A stretch of DNA of 54,221 nucleotides from an uncultured Collinsella sp. (GTDB lineage: Bacteria; Actinomycetota; Coriobacteriia; Coriobacteriales; Coriobacteriaceae): NCBI GenBank assembly GCA_902470345.1, contig CABRGB010000006.1:1-54221 (forward strand). The letters run 5' to 3'. Numbering within the stretch: the stretch's first letter is position 1; each line of letters begins with the position of its first letter. Shown piece by piece: positions 1-8,584 of this stretch. The translations under genes and the position numbers were made by a program. A model generated the notes under the pieces. That model was not told the origin of the DNA and did not search any database. It saw nothing but the letters and a program-made list of their open reading frames with translations.

Positions 1-15
1 AGTTCCGCACGCAAA

Positions 16-38
16 GAAGGCCACTTAATGTGGCCTTC
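16..38. terminator. Hairpin, probable terminator of an upstream transcript
   Basis: A perfect 9-bp stem (GAAGGCCAC / GTGGCCTTC) encloses a 5-nt loop, with weakly paired flanks. The T-run is poor. It precedes the tRNA promoter, so it probably ends a transcript that enters from the left of the window. Confidence 0.55.
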
Positions 39-122
39 GTCTTGCGCAGGACTGTCCGAGCAGCAAACCTAACCCATCTCGCCCGCTCGGCGGGCACCCT
101 CCAAAGTTTTTCAAAAAAGTTG

Positions 123-152
123 TTGACGCGCGCGTAACGACTCGTCTAATAT
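123..152 (+). promoter_or_regulatory. Promoter of the tRNA-Ile/Ala/Ile cluster
   Basis: TTGACG (123-128) and TAATAT (147-152) are separated by 18 bp and lie 14 bp before the first tRNA. This is a close match to a sigma-70/SigA promoter and the only good one found upstream of the three tRNAs. Confidence 0.85.
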
Positions 153-166
153 ATCCCTTGCGCGAT

Positions 167-243
167 GGACCTGTAGCTCAGTTGGTTAGAGCGTCCGGCT
201 GATAACCGGGAGGTCACAAGTTCGAATCTTGTCAGGTCCACCA
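167..243 (+). tRNA. tRNA-Ile (GAT anticodon), copy 1
   Basis: A 77-nt cloverleaf with acceptor stem GGACCTG/CAGGTCC, anticodon GAT at 201-203, a TTCGAAT T-loop and an encoded CCA end. It is identical to the copy at 391-467. Confidence 0.97.
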
Positions 244-254
244 CTTTCTTTCGC

Positions 255-299
255 AATAAACACCCCAGCGAGAGCCGAGTCGCCGCTGGGGTGTTTATT
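255..299 (+). terminator. 16-bp perfect hairpin between tRNA-Ile and tRNA-Ala
   Basis: The arms at 255-270 and 284-299 (AATAAACACCCCAGCG and its complement) pair perfectly over 16 bp around a 13-nt loop. It resembles a strong intrinsic terminator, yet the next tRNA begins 11 bp later with no visible promoter of its own. It may instead be a processing signal or a leaky terminator. Confidence 0.6.
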
Positions 300-310
300 A
301 CTTTCTCCGT

Positions 311-386
311 GGGGGTTTAGCTCAGCTGGGAGAGCGCGGGCTTTGCAAGCCTGAGGTCAGGGGTTCGATCCCCCTAACCTCCACCA
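311..386 (+). tRNA. tRNA-Ala (TGC anticodon)
   Basis: A 76-nt cloverleaf with anticodon TGC at 344-346 and an encoded CCA end. Acceptor stem GGGGGTT/AACCTCC contains the G3:U70 wobble pair that is the main identity element for alanyl-tRNA synthetase. Confidence 0.97.
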
Positions 387-390
387 TGAT

Positions 391-467
391 GGACCTGTAG
401 CTCAGTTGGTTAGAGCGTCCGGCTGATAACCGGGAGGTCACAAGTTCGAATCTTGTCAGGTCCACCA
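391..467 (+). tRNA. tRNA-Ile (GAT anticodon), copy 2
   Basis: The 77-nt sequence is identical to the tRNA-Ile at 167-243, with anticodon GAT at 425-427 and CCA encoded. It starts 4 nt after tRNA-Ala and must be cotranscribed with it. Confidence 0.97.
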
Positions 468-480
468 TCAAAACGTTAAG

Positions 481-511
481 AGCTCTGGGGCATTGCCTCG
501 GGGCTTTTTTC
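481..511 (+). terminator. Terminator of the tRNA cluster
   Basis: A 10-bp stem with several G-U pairs (AGCTCTGGGG against CCTCGGGGCT) closes a CATTG loop and is followed by a T6 run. Confidence 0.75.
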
Positions 512-524
512 TTATCCAACTAAA

Positions 525-558
525 AGTAGTCAAAATAGCCCCGTCCCAAATTAACTAC
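525..558. repeat. Dispersed palindromic repeat, GCCCCGTCCC core
   Basis: Ends AGTAGT and ACTACT face each other around a core reading GCCCCGTCCC. The same core with similar ends recurs at 18096-18128, 18173-18205 and 25107-25142. Confidence 0.6.
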
Positions 559-652
559 TTTGATTTTGTGTGCTGGGCGAAAGATTGGGTAGTATAGCTA
601 TTCAATGCGGCGACCCTGCCGTGTGTTAACCGCTACGTACCGGAGGTGTTCC

Positions 653-1153
653 ATGGTTCGTGTCGACATAGAGACCATCGTCATGGCCGCCGGTCCCGTG
701 CCATCGCTTATCGTGCTTCGTGAGCGCTGCGGCAAGTCGGATTCGACAACACCCTTGCGTTCGCTTTCCATTCAGACCGGTTCGTTTGAGGCCGCGGCCA
801 TTAGCCGCGGCATCGATAGCGGTCGCGCCGAGCGCCCGATAACGCATGACCTGCTGCTTGACACTGTCGATGCCCTGGGCGCCAAGCTCGAGCGCATCGA
901 GATCGTTCGTGCCGAGCCGCCGGTGTTCTATGCGACGGTTGTCGTGTTGGCCGATGGCAGCGAGCATAGGATCGATGCGCGTCCGAGCGACGCCATCGCC
1001 CTTGCCGTACGCAGCAATGCCCCCATGTTCGTTGAAGACGACATCATGAATCGCTTGGGTACCGTCTCACCGCACGCCGAGGAAGTTGACGACGAGCAGG
1101 AGTTCGAGAAGTTCGACGAGTTCGTCCATACGCTCTCCCCCGATGATTTCTAA
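653..1153 (+). CDS. Bifunctional nuclease (BFN/DUF151) domain protein
   Basis: The 166-residue protein has a BFN domain from about residue 60 to 135. The family signature is visible as the RPITHDLL stretch (H65, D66) and DARPSDAIALA at residues 108-118, followed by an acidic C-terminal tail. Characterised relatives have in vitro DNase and RNase activity; the role here is unknown. I chose the ATG at 653 because GGAGG lies 6 nt before it. An upstream in-frame ATG at 605 has no ribosome binding site and would add 16 residues of non-conserved sequence. A weak promoter (TTGTGT at 566, TAGTAT at 590) lies just after the palindromic repeat. The protein is probably cytoplasmic. Family assignment is firm, function is not. 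Confidence 0.85.
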   Translation: MVRVDIETIVMAAGPVPSLIVLRERCGKSDSTTPLRSLSIQTGSFEAAAISRGIDSGRAERPITHDLLLDTVDALGAKLERIEIVRAEPPVFYATVVVLADGSEHRIDARPSDAIALAVRSNAPMFVEDDIMNRLGTVSPHAEEVDDEQEFEKFDEFVHTLSPDDF

Positions 1154-1183
1154 ATGTCTGGCACGCGAGCGGAGAGGTCGCTG

Positions 1184-1540
1184 ATGGGTAGCCGCGTATC
1201 GGCTGAAGCGGCCGCCATCGCGCGTGAAGCCCAGATGCGCTCGGAGGCATCTGAGGCGGCTCGCATCGCCTATGTGACGCAGGCCCGCACGCTTCGCGAG
1301 CGCCGCGGCTCCTATATCAAGATGGTTATCATCTCCGCCCTTGTCGCGGTAATCTGTTCTCGTCTTCGTGGTACAGTTGGTGCGCTTGGGTTTTCGATTT
1401 CAACAGGCTTGGTAATCTGGGGTGTGGTCGATGCAGTCATGCTGACCAACCAGATCAAGGTACTCGACAAGCGCGCGATGGATATGGCGCGCGCCCGCGA
1501 CGCTGCCGCCAAGATCGCTGCCGAGGCACAAGAACTGTAA
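1184..1540 (+). CDS. Small membrane protein, unknown function
   Basis: I do not recognise this 118-residue protein. An Ala/Arg/Glu-rich amphipathic N-terminus (residues 1-44) is followed by two hydrophobic segments (about 45-60 and 64-86) and a charged, helical, Ala-rich C-terminal tail. The topology therefore looks like a hairpin with both ends in the cytoplasm. I chose the ATG at 1184 because GGAGAGG lies 7 nt upstream; an ATG at 1154 abuts the previous stop codon and lacks a site. The tight spacing to the BFN gene and to the next gene suggests one transcript. No enzymatic motif is visible. Confidence 0.6.
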   Translation: MGSRVSAEAAAIAREAQMRSEASEAARIAYVTQARTLRERRGSYIKMVIISALVAVICSRLRGTVGALGFSISTGLVIWGVVDAVMLTNQIKVLDKRAMDMARARDAAAKIAAEAQEL

Positions 1541-1570
1541 CGACGCCGGATTCGATGGGAAGGTCTAGAG

Positions 1571-2020
1571 ATGGCACAGGATATGCAGGACGCCGGTAAC
1601 GTCTCCGCCGAGCTCGACGCCATGGTGTGTGACCTGATTGGTGCGTTCTTGGACGACCTTGCCGCCGGCGAGAATCCGGGCGTAGTTGTGGCGATCGAGG
1701 ACGCTGCTTCCAACCGCTATCTGGCGGCACTCGACGAGGACGGCGAAGAGGCGTGCCTCGAGGCCGCCACCAACTTTATTTCCGAGCACAAGATGGGTCT
1801 TAAGGACGAGGGCCTGGGCCGTATCGCCCGCTATGCCATCGGCTATACCGGCTGCGTCGAGATTGACGGCGGCTACCATGACGCTCTGCTCGTGAGCTTC
1901 TTTGAGACGATGCTCGAGAGCGGTTTTTCGGCATATGTGCTGTATGAGGGCATGGGTGCCGGCGATGGTTTTATGTGGAGCGACCCTGAACCTGCAGGTG
2001 AGGAAACCCCTCTCATCTAA
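1571..2020 (+). CDS. Conserved-looking acidic protein, unknown function
   Basis: This 149-residue acidic, soluble protein has no signal peptide or membrane segment. It reads as an alpha/beta fold with an N-terminal helix, a short strand (VVVAIED) and a C-terminal Gly/Asp-rich end. I do not recognise a family. GGGAAGG precedes the ATG by about 8 nt. It lies 30 bp downstream of the small membrane protein and in the same direction, so the two probably share a transcript with the BFN gene. Codon use matches the neighbours, so it is likely a real gene. Confidence 0.6.
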   Translation: MAQDMQDAGNVSAELDAMVCDLIGAFLDDLAAGENPGVVVAIEDAASNRYLAALDEDGEEACLEAATNFISEHKMGLKDEGLGRIARYAIGYTGCVEIDGGYHDALLVSFFETMLESGFSAYVLYEGMGAGDGFMWSDPEPAGEETPLI

Positions 2021-2137
2021 AATCGCTAAAATAAACGAGTTTTCGGTAAAAGGCTCAATATTCCCGCTGAGCGTTGTGTTGCTGGGCGGGTCGCATACGC
2101 GTGCCGTTTGTATATGGATAGAAGATAGGGGAACTAC

Positions 2138-3976
<1,839 letters not shown>

Positions 3977-4003
3977 GCGCTGGGGCTTATAACCGCCAAT
4001 AAG

Positions 4004-4038
4004 AAAGGGCGTCGACCGCAATGGCCGGCGCCCTTTTT
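4004..4038 (+). terminator. typA terminator
   Basis: Stem AAAGGGCG / CGCCCTTT (4004-4011 with 4029-4036) is followed by further Ts. It lies 27 bp after the typA stop codon. Confidence 0.75.
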
Positions 4039-4065
4039 GGTGCAATGGGGTCAGGATGCTTTGCA

Positions 4066-4098
4066 CCACCACAAAGGTGCCTGGCCCTTTTGTGGTGG
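4066..4098. repeat. Hairpin repeat with CCACCACAAAGG arm
   Basis: CCACCACAAAGG pairs with a right arm of the form CCTTTTGTGGTGG across a short loop. A related stretch with the same CCACCACAAGG wording sits at about 37303-37340. It lies between two convergent genes and could end the minus-strand transcript. Confidence 0.5.
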
Positions 4099-4104
4099 TT
4101 GCGG

Positions 4105-5250
4105 CTAGGCGGTGGGGAGTCCTGGCGTGTTGGAGGCTTGTTGGGGCTTGAGGTGGGCGTTGCGCCAGATGATTTGGATAACGTAGCCGAGCATAAAGAC
4201 AAAGGCCACGCCGCTGATGAAGCCGCCGATGAGGGGAAGTCCCGTGAGGGCGCCTGCGGCCACACCGCCGACAGCTGCCATGGCGTAGCGGTTCTGGTTG
4301 TGTCCGACCATGCGGGCGATCGCGCAGCCCGCAAAGGCGGTGGAGACCAGCGCGACGCCGATCACGGCGCACATGAGGGCTCCGGCAAGCGACAGGCCGG
4401 CGATAGAGATAATCAGCAGTAGGACGGCGGGGACGATAGCGATCGTGCCCAAAAGACCGCTCACCCACAGGGGCGTGGGGCGCTGGTGGAGCATTCCGGC
4501 GGCGCTGGCGGTCGCGCGCGGAAAGACGAGCTCGAGCAACAGGGCGACAAAGCAGGTCGAGAGTGCCGCGGCCACGATGCCGCCGACGATATCGTTAAGG
4601 GTGGAAGTATCTTCGTTCTCGGTGCGGTCGATCTTGAGCGCACCGACCTCGGCTCCTGCGGCGCGCTCGGGGTCCTCGGAAACATGCGCGTTCACGGTGC
4701 CGGTAATGCGGGCGTTTTTACCCAAGATGAGCTTGTCGGCCCAAACCTCGACATCGCCGTCGACGGTGCCGTCGATGGTTACCGTACTGCCCGCGAGTGC
4801 TGCCGACTTGGCGGAGCCGCGCAGGGCAACTGTCTCGCCCATCGCGTAAAAACAGTTGGCGGTGCTACCAGTGTTGAGCACGACATGCTGACCGGCTACC
4901 GTCACGCTGCCATCGATTGCGGTTTTGGAGATATCGATGGTGCGCGCCGCCAGGCGAACGGCTCCGCCTACGGTGCAGTCGCGAATCGACAAGCTCTCGC
5001 CTGCCGCGATAATATCGCGGCCGATGGAGGCGTCGTCTAGGTTAAGGCTCTGGCCGGCCCAGTACAGGTCGCCTTCGACGCCAGACGGATTTGAGTCAAC
5101 TTCGGTTGCGAGCACGTTGCCCGCGGTGTCTGTGCCGGCGAACGACGTCGTGGGAAGTACGGTCAGCGCAAGCGCAATCAGTGCGAATAGAAGGGCGATG
5201 CGGCCCAGCGCTTTGCGGCGCTTGGTCGACGGTTCTAGGTTGCAAGGCAT
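4105..5250 (-). CDS. Bactofilin-like (polymer-forming) membrane protein
   Basis: The 381-residue protein starts at the ATG at 5250, preceded by AAAGGA; an upstream frame extension lacks a site. A signal peptide or N-terminal anchor (about residues 12-38, ending TSFA before GTD) leads into a stretch of short, repeating hydrophobic-turn units (about 45-205). These include phrases such as ITGTVNAHV and VTIDGTVDGDVEV, typical of bactofilin-type right-handed beta-helices. The C-terminal third holds four or so hydrophobic segments. The beta-helix is therefore probably extracytoplasmic and anchored in the membrane, unlike classical cytoplasmic bactofilins. The substrate or partner is unknown. The gene is convergent with typA. 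Confidence 0.7.
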   Translation of the reverse strand: MPCNLEPSTKRRKALGRIALLFALIALALTVLPTTSFAGTDTAGNVLATEVDSNPSGVEGDLYWAGQSLNLDDASIGRDIIAAGESLSIRDCTVGGAVRLAARTIDISKTAIDGSVTVAGQHVVLNTGSTANCFYAMGETVALRGSAKSAALAGSTVTIDGTVDGDVEVWADKLILGKNARITGTVNAHVSEDPERAAGAEVGALKIDRTENEDTSTLNDIVGGIVAAALSTCFVALLLELVFPRATASAAGMLHQRPTPLWVSGLLGTIAIVPAVLLLIISIAGLSLAGALMCAVIGVALVSTAFAGCAIARMVGHNQNRYAMAAVGGVAAGALTGLPLIGGFISGVAFVFMLGYVIQIIWRNAHLKPQQASNTPGLPTA

Positions 5251-5356
5251 AGTGAATCCTTTGTTAGATACTCGGCATATATCTAACAGGGTACCCAACG
5301 TGCGCGCGCTCTAAAAGAACCTCTCGGTTGCATTTCGAAGGGTCGTGCCGCGTTGT

Positions 5357-6046
5357 CTACTTTTTGCGATGCAAGAAGCGCGCGATGTCTTCCTCGGTGG
5401 GGCTTTTGATGTCAAAGCGCAGCGAGAGCCAGCGCAGACCCATGGTCACGGCAACGCATACGACCAGTGCGGCGACATTGCTCATGATGCCGCTCATAAC
5501 GAGACACACATAGCTTGTCGATCCGGCGATGGCGGCGATGGCATAAAAGTTAGTACGTTGGAAAATGCCCGGAACCACGCCCATAAAGCCGTCGCGCAAC
5601 ATGCCGCCACCCACCGCGGTGAAAAAGCCCATCATGATGCATACGGCCGGCGCAAAGCCATAAACCAGTGCTTTGTCCGCTCCGGTGGCGGCGTAGATGC
5701 CGACCGAGATGATGTCGAGCAATGGGATGAGTTTCTCGGGTTTATCGACGATTGCCGGGAAGATGTAGATGATGGCCGCCGTGGCGATGGAGAGCGGCAA
5801 CGCCATTGGCTGGTTGAGGATGTAGACGTTGCCGACCTGGAGTGTCATATCGCGCAAAAGACCGCCGCCCAGACCGCAGACCACCGCGAGCGCGACCGCG
5901 CCCACCAGGTCGAGCTTGTGTTCGCGCGCAACCAGCACGCCCGAGATCGATGCAGCGACAACGGCGAACATCTCGAGCCAAAATGGGATAGCGACCATGG
6001 CATCCGAGGCATGTGAGGTAACGGTTATAGCGGCGACGACGGGCAA
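5357..6046 (-). CDS. TRIC/UPF0126-family membrane channel protein
   Basis: The 229-residue polytopic protein has about seven hydrophobic helices and the two Gly-rich repeats that define the family, GGGLLRD and GGGMLRD. Prokaryotic relatives are trimeric intracellular-cation-channel homologues; potassium conduction is known for some, but the physiological role is usually unclear. I read the start as TTG at 6046 because CAAAGG lies 8 nt upstream. The ATG 16 codons further in has no obvious site. The reading frame ends in a basic cytoplasmic tail. It is transcribed away from the repeat-flanked nuclease gene. Confidence 0.88.
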   Translation of the reverse strand: MPVVAAITVTSHASDAMVAIPFWLEMFAVVAASISGVLVAREHKLDLVGAVALAVVCGLGGGLLRDMTLQVGNVYILNQPMALPLSIATAAIIYIFPAIVDKPEKLIPLLDIISVGIYAATGADKALVYGFAPAVCIMMGFFTAVGGGMLRDGFMGVVPGIFQRTNFYAIAAIAGSTSYVCLVMSGIMSNVAALVVCVAVTMGLRWLSLRFDIKSPTEEDIARFLHRKK

Positions 6047-6176
6047 GATGGGGTCCTTTGAGTTACGGGTTTAGACAATGCCCGTACATAGTACATGTTC
6101 GGCGCCGATTGCGACCCTACTGCTCGGCAAACGGTTAGCAGCGGATGCCGGCGTGGCGTTGCTGGAATGCCAGGGA

Positions 6177-6258
6177 TCCAAAACATGTACGCCAGCCTCC
6201 AAAAACGACATTTTTCGACATCTTTGGAGGCTGACGTACATGTTTGGATTGAGCTCAC
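6177..6258 (-). repeat. ~80-bp palindromic repeat, left inverted copy
   Basis: The sequence is itself an imperfect hairpin: arm GTACGCCAGCCTCCAAA pairs with TTTGGAGGCTGACGTAC with one mismatch, around a loop with two CGACAT words. Its reverse complement matches 7369-7448 with about six substitutions and one 1-bp indel over 80 bp. The innermost end is GTGAGCTC in both copies. Confidence 0.9.
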
Positions 6259-6265
6259 AGCATGA

Positions 6266-6295
6266 GTGAGTTAATTTACTCACATCCGGTATATT
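6266..6295 (+). promoter_or_regulatory. Candidate promoter and operator of the nuclease gene
   Basis: A dyad GTGAGT-6-ACTCAC (6266-6283) lies 6 bp upstream of TATATT (6290-6295), a good -10 element. The dyad covers the expected -35 position, so a bound regulator would block transcription. No consensus -35 is visible. This is inference. Confidence 0.45.
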
Positions 6296-6350
6296 CCCCC
6301 ACTTCAACGGACATAAGAGTTGGATACCGGCTCAGAGCGAGAGGCCCTCA

Positions 6351-7358
6351 ATGGATACTCCTGTTCTCATTTCGCATAAAACCGCATGGCTTGTCCATCA
6401 TGCGCCCCAGAATTTGGTTCAGTCTCTTGCGCGGCACGACTACCAGATAGGCGTACGAGGCATCTCCACCCAGCAACGCGTTGCGCGCATACGACAGGCC
6501 CTTACCGACTGCGGCATTCCGTCCGATATGCTCAAAACTATCGATATCTCGGTTGTATTCGAATTCGAGCGAATTCGCACCAAAGGCGTCATTTGCCACA
6601 TTCTTGGACAAAATCTTCCCTACGAGCATATTGACGAGTTGACGCCCGGAATCTTCATCACCGACGAGGCCTTCACCTTCGTGCTCGCTGCCGAGTGGAT
6701 GGATAGGATCGAATATCTCGAATATGGCTATGAAGTTTGCGGCGATTATCGCATGAGGCTCAATCCCGCCGACCATTATACCGAGCAACCAGCCACCACC
6801 TCCAAGGATGAAATAACCGAACTGCTCGATCGGCACCCCGGCAAACCCGGTGCCACACGTGCACGGCTCGCGCTCAGGCACATCTACGATCACTCGGCCT
6901 CGCCTATGGAGACCGCTTCGGCAATCGCCCTCTCGCTCCCAACAAGCGAAGGCGGGGTTGGCATCCGAGGTATCGAACTCAACAAACCGCTCGAGATCCC
7001 TCAACGTCTCTGGCATTGCGCCAAAGCTCGAACACTCAAAATCGATGCGCTCGTTACCTACAAGCGCAGGGAGCTCGGTATCGAATATAAGGGCGGCTTT
7101 CACGATGAGTTCGAGCGCAAGGGGGCAGATGCGGAGCGAGAGGCCGTTCTCTCCCAAATGGGATATCGAATCGTTACGCTCACTTCGGCTCAGTTCGGTA
7201 GCCAGCTCGCCTTTCACCGCGCCATGAACAACATTCGCGAAGCACTCGGCATGCCTCGCTGTACCGACACCGGGTACCAGCGAGAGCAAAACGAACTACG
7301 CAAGGCGCTTATCCGCAACTGGAAAGGCATGCGAGACGAAGAGGCACCTTCCGAATAG
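6351..7358 (+). CDS. PD-(D/E)XK nuclease-like protein (DUF559-like)
   Basis: The 335-residue protein ends in a restriction-endonuclease-like fold. The visible active-site signature is D232, then E245-Y246-K247, followed by a helix and the strand GYRIVTLTS. This is the arrangement of DUF559/Vsr-like nucleases. The middle (residues about 184-215) has the SPMET...LSLP...GG...LN phrase. Residues 98-135 (TPGIFITDEAFTFVLAA, then YEVCGDY) match a module I associate with a Coriobacteriia protein family. The N-terminus looks like a helical, possibly DNA-binding region. Coding sequence is clearly AT-richer than its neighbours (47% GC in one 60-bp line). The gene fills the space between two inverted palindromic repeats and stops 10 bp before the second. 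Nuclease fold is likely; the biological role is unknown. Confidence 0.75.
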   Translation: MDTPVLISHKTAWLVHHAPQNLVQSLARHDYQIGVRGISTQQRVARIRQALTDCGIPSDMLKTIDISVVFEFERIRTKGVICHILGQNLPYEHIDELTPGIFITDEAFTFVLAAEWMDRIEYLEYGYEVCGDYRMRLNPADHYTEQPATTSKDEITELLDRHPGKPGATRARLALRHIYDHSASPMETASAIALSLPTSEGGVGIRGIELNKPLEIPQRLWHCAKARTLKIDALVTYKRRELGIEYKGGFHDEFERKGADAEREAVLSQMGYRIVTLTSAQFGSQLAFHRAMNNIREALGMPRCTDTGYQREQNELRKALIRNWKGMRDEEAPSE

Positions 7359-7368
7359 TGCCACTCCC

Positions 7369-7448
7369 GTGAGCTCAATCCAAACGTGTACGTCAGCCTT
7401 CAAAGATGTCAAAAAATGTCGTTTTTGGAGGGTGACGTACATGTTTGG
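7369..7448 (+). repeat. ~80-bp palindromic repeat, right inverted copy
   Basis: This is the mirror partner of 6177-6258, beginning GTGAGCTCAATCC. Together the two enclose about 1.1 kb, almost all of it the nuclease gene. No clear target-site duplication is seen outside the pair. Confidence 0.9.
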
Positions 7449-7481
7449 TTGGGATGTGCGGCCGAGAGGGGATCCGATAAC

Positions 7482-7508
7482 AAAAAAGCTCCCATTCTCG
7501 GGAGCTTT
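7482..7508 (-). terminator. Terminator of tRNA-Ser(CGA)
   Basis: AAAGCTCCC (7485-7493) pairs with GGGAGCTTT (7500-7508). On the minus strand the stem is followed by a U6 run. Confidence 0.8.
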
Positions 7509-7519
7509 CTCAACCAAAA

Positions 7520-7610
7520 TGGCGGAGGAGGAGGGATTCGAACCCTCGTGACCTTATACAGGCCAAACGGTTTTCGAGACCGCCGCATTCAACCACTCTG
7601 CCACCCCTCC
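7520..7610 (-). tRNA. tRNA-Ser (CGA anticodon)
   Basis: A 91-nt class II tRNA with a long variable arm. Acceptor stem GGAGGGG/CTCCTCC, anticodon CGA (complement at 7574-7576), discriminator G and encoded CCA are visible. Confidence 0.96.
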
Positions 7611-7620
7611 GCGTGGGGTA

Positions 7621-7649
7621 AAAACAAAGCAGGCTCGAGGCCTGCTTTG
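7621..7649 (-). terminator. Terminator of tRNA-Ser(GGA)
   Basis: A perfect 10-bp stem (CAAAGCAGGC / GCCTGCTTTG) with loop TCGAG is followed by Us on the minus strand. It separates the two serine tRNAs, so the downstream one needs read-through or its own promoter. Confidence 0.75.
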
Positions 7650-7657
7650 GAATTAAC

Positions 7658-7748
7658 TGGCGGAGAGTCAGGGATTTGAACCCTGGAGACGCTTTTGACG
7701 CCTACACGATTTCCAATCGTGCTCCTTCGGCCACTCGGACAACTCTCC
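7658..7748 (-). tRNA. tRNA-Ser (GGA anticodon)
   Basis: A 91-nt class II tRNA with acceptor stem GGAGAGT/ACTCTCC, anticodon GGA, long variable arm, discriminator G and encoded CCA. Confidence 0.96.
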
Positions 7749-7764
7749 GTTAAATGCGAAAGTC

Positions 7765-7792
7765 AGTATACACGAGGAATCGCAAAGTGCAA
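7765..7792 (-). promoter_or_regulatory. Promoter of tRNA-Ser(GGA)
   Basis: On the minus strand TTGCAC (7792-7787) and TATACT (7770-7765) are spaced 16 bp, ending 16 bp before the tRNA 5' end. Confidence 0.7.
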
Positions 7793-8187
7793 ACAGAAAA
7801 GTTGGCATTTTTTGAAACGCTTGGCTTCGTGACGGGATCTAGGAGGCCAAAAACGGGCTCTGACCAGCATGGCTGCATGCGGCAAATTGTTCAAAATGAG
7901 TATTTATAAACGACGTGGCAGCAATTTTAAAAATCTTTGAACGGTGTTGTGAACCACTGGTATGCACTTCGCGACCACAGCCTTGCAATTGCTGACCTGC
8001 GGGTTGATTTGCCTTGTCCCCGCAGCACCGTATCTTGCCCACAGATTCGTCAAGTATTTGGTCAGCATTTGGTTGGAAGACGCATGAAGTGCCGTGTGAG
8101 TATGGACATATGTGGAGGTCATGAGGTTGTAGCTGCATATTCTTGCAGCCTGGGAGGTTGAAAGATATTATTACCAAGTCTTTTCCT
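7793..8187. other. AT-rich intergenic region and leader before rpsF
   Basis: About 400 bp without a convincing gene. It is AT-rich compared with the flanks. A small hairpin GCTGCA-6-TGCAGC (8132-8149) is present. The start of the rpsF transcript must lie here, but I found no clear -35/-10 pair. Confidence 0.5.
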
Positions 8188-8216
8188 GCTTCAGGCGCAC
8201 CTTCACGACCTGAAGC
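8188..8216 (+). promoter_or_regulatory. Hairpin in the rpsF leader
   Basis: GCTTCAGG (8188-8195) pairs perfectly with CCTGAAGC (8209-8216) around a 13-nt loop, 26 nt upstream of the rpsF start. In many bacteria an S6:S18 binding RNA lies in this position and represses the operon. I cannot confirm the family consensus from the loop. Confidence 0.4.
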
Positions 8217-8242
8217 CACATTTGCCCAGAGGAGGTGACAAT

Positions 8243-8536
8243 ATGAAGGCTTATGAACTGCTGTTCTTTGTTGACCCGTCGCTCGACCCCGAGACTCGTC
8301 TCGCTGTTATGAAGCGTATCGATACCACGATCGCTGAGGGCGCTGGCAAGGTCGACTCCGTTGACGAGTGGGGCAAGCGCAAGCTCGCCTACGAGATCAA
8401 CGACCTCACCGATGGTGACTACACCCTCATCAACTTCCACGCAGATCCTACCCAGATCGCCGAGCTTGATCGCGTCCTGCGCATCACCGACGCTGTGGTC
8501 CGCCACATGATCGTCCGTCGCGACGACCAGGAGTAA
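8243..8536 (+). CDS. rpsF: 30S ribosomal protein S6
   Basis: The 97-residue protein matches the length and fold of bS6, opening MKAYELLFFVDPS and ending in the basic VRHMIVRRDDQE tail. S6 binds S18 and 16S rRNA in the platform of the small subunit. AGGAGGTG precedes the ATG at 8243 by about 7 nt. A TTG 21 nt upstream is in frame but not credible. It is the first gene of rpsF-ssb-rpsR-rplI, which shares one transcript and ends at 9993. Confidence 0.97.
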   Translation: MKAYELLFFVDPSLDPETRLAVMKRIDTTIAEGAGKVDSVDEWGKRKLAYEINDLTDGDYTLINFHADPTQIAELDRVLRITDAVVRHMIVRRDDQE

Positions 8537-8584
8537 GACTGTCGTTTTGGACTGGGCTTGTGCCCCAAGAGGAAGTAGTGAGTT

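Noticed and set aside
322..519. Open frame on the minus strand across tRNA-Ala and tRNA-Ile
   Set aside because: It is the reverse complement of tRNA genes, a well-known spurious product of tRNA regions.
6047..6176. Transposase or integrase fragment beside the repeat-flanked unit
   Set aside because: No coding frame of useful length and no recombinase motif on either strand.
7793..8187. Short frames in the AT-rich spacer before rpsF
   Set aside because: No ribosome binding sites, no family resemblance, and codon use unlike that of the neighbours; treated as leader and intergenic DNA.
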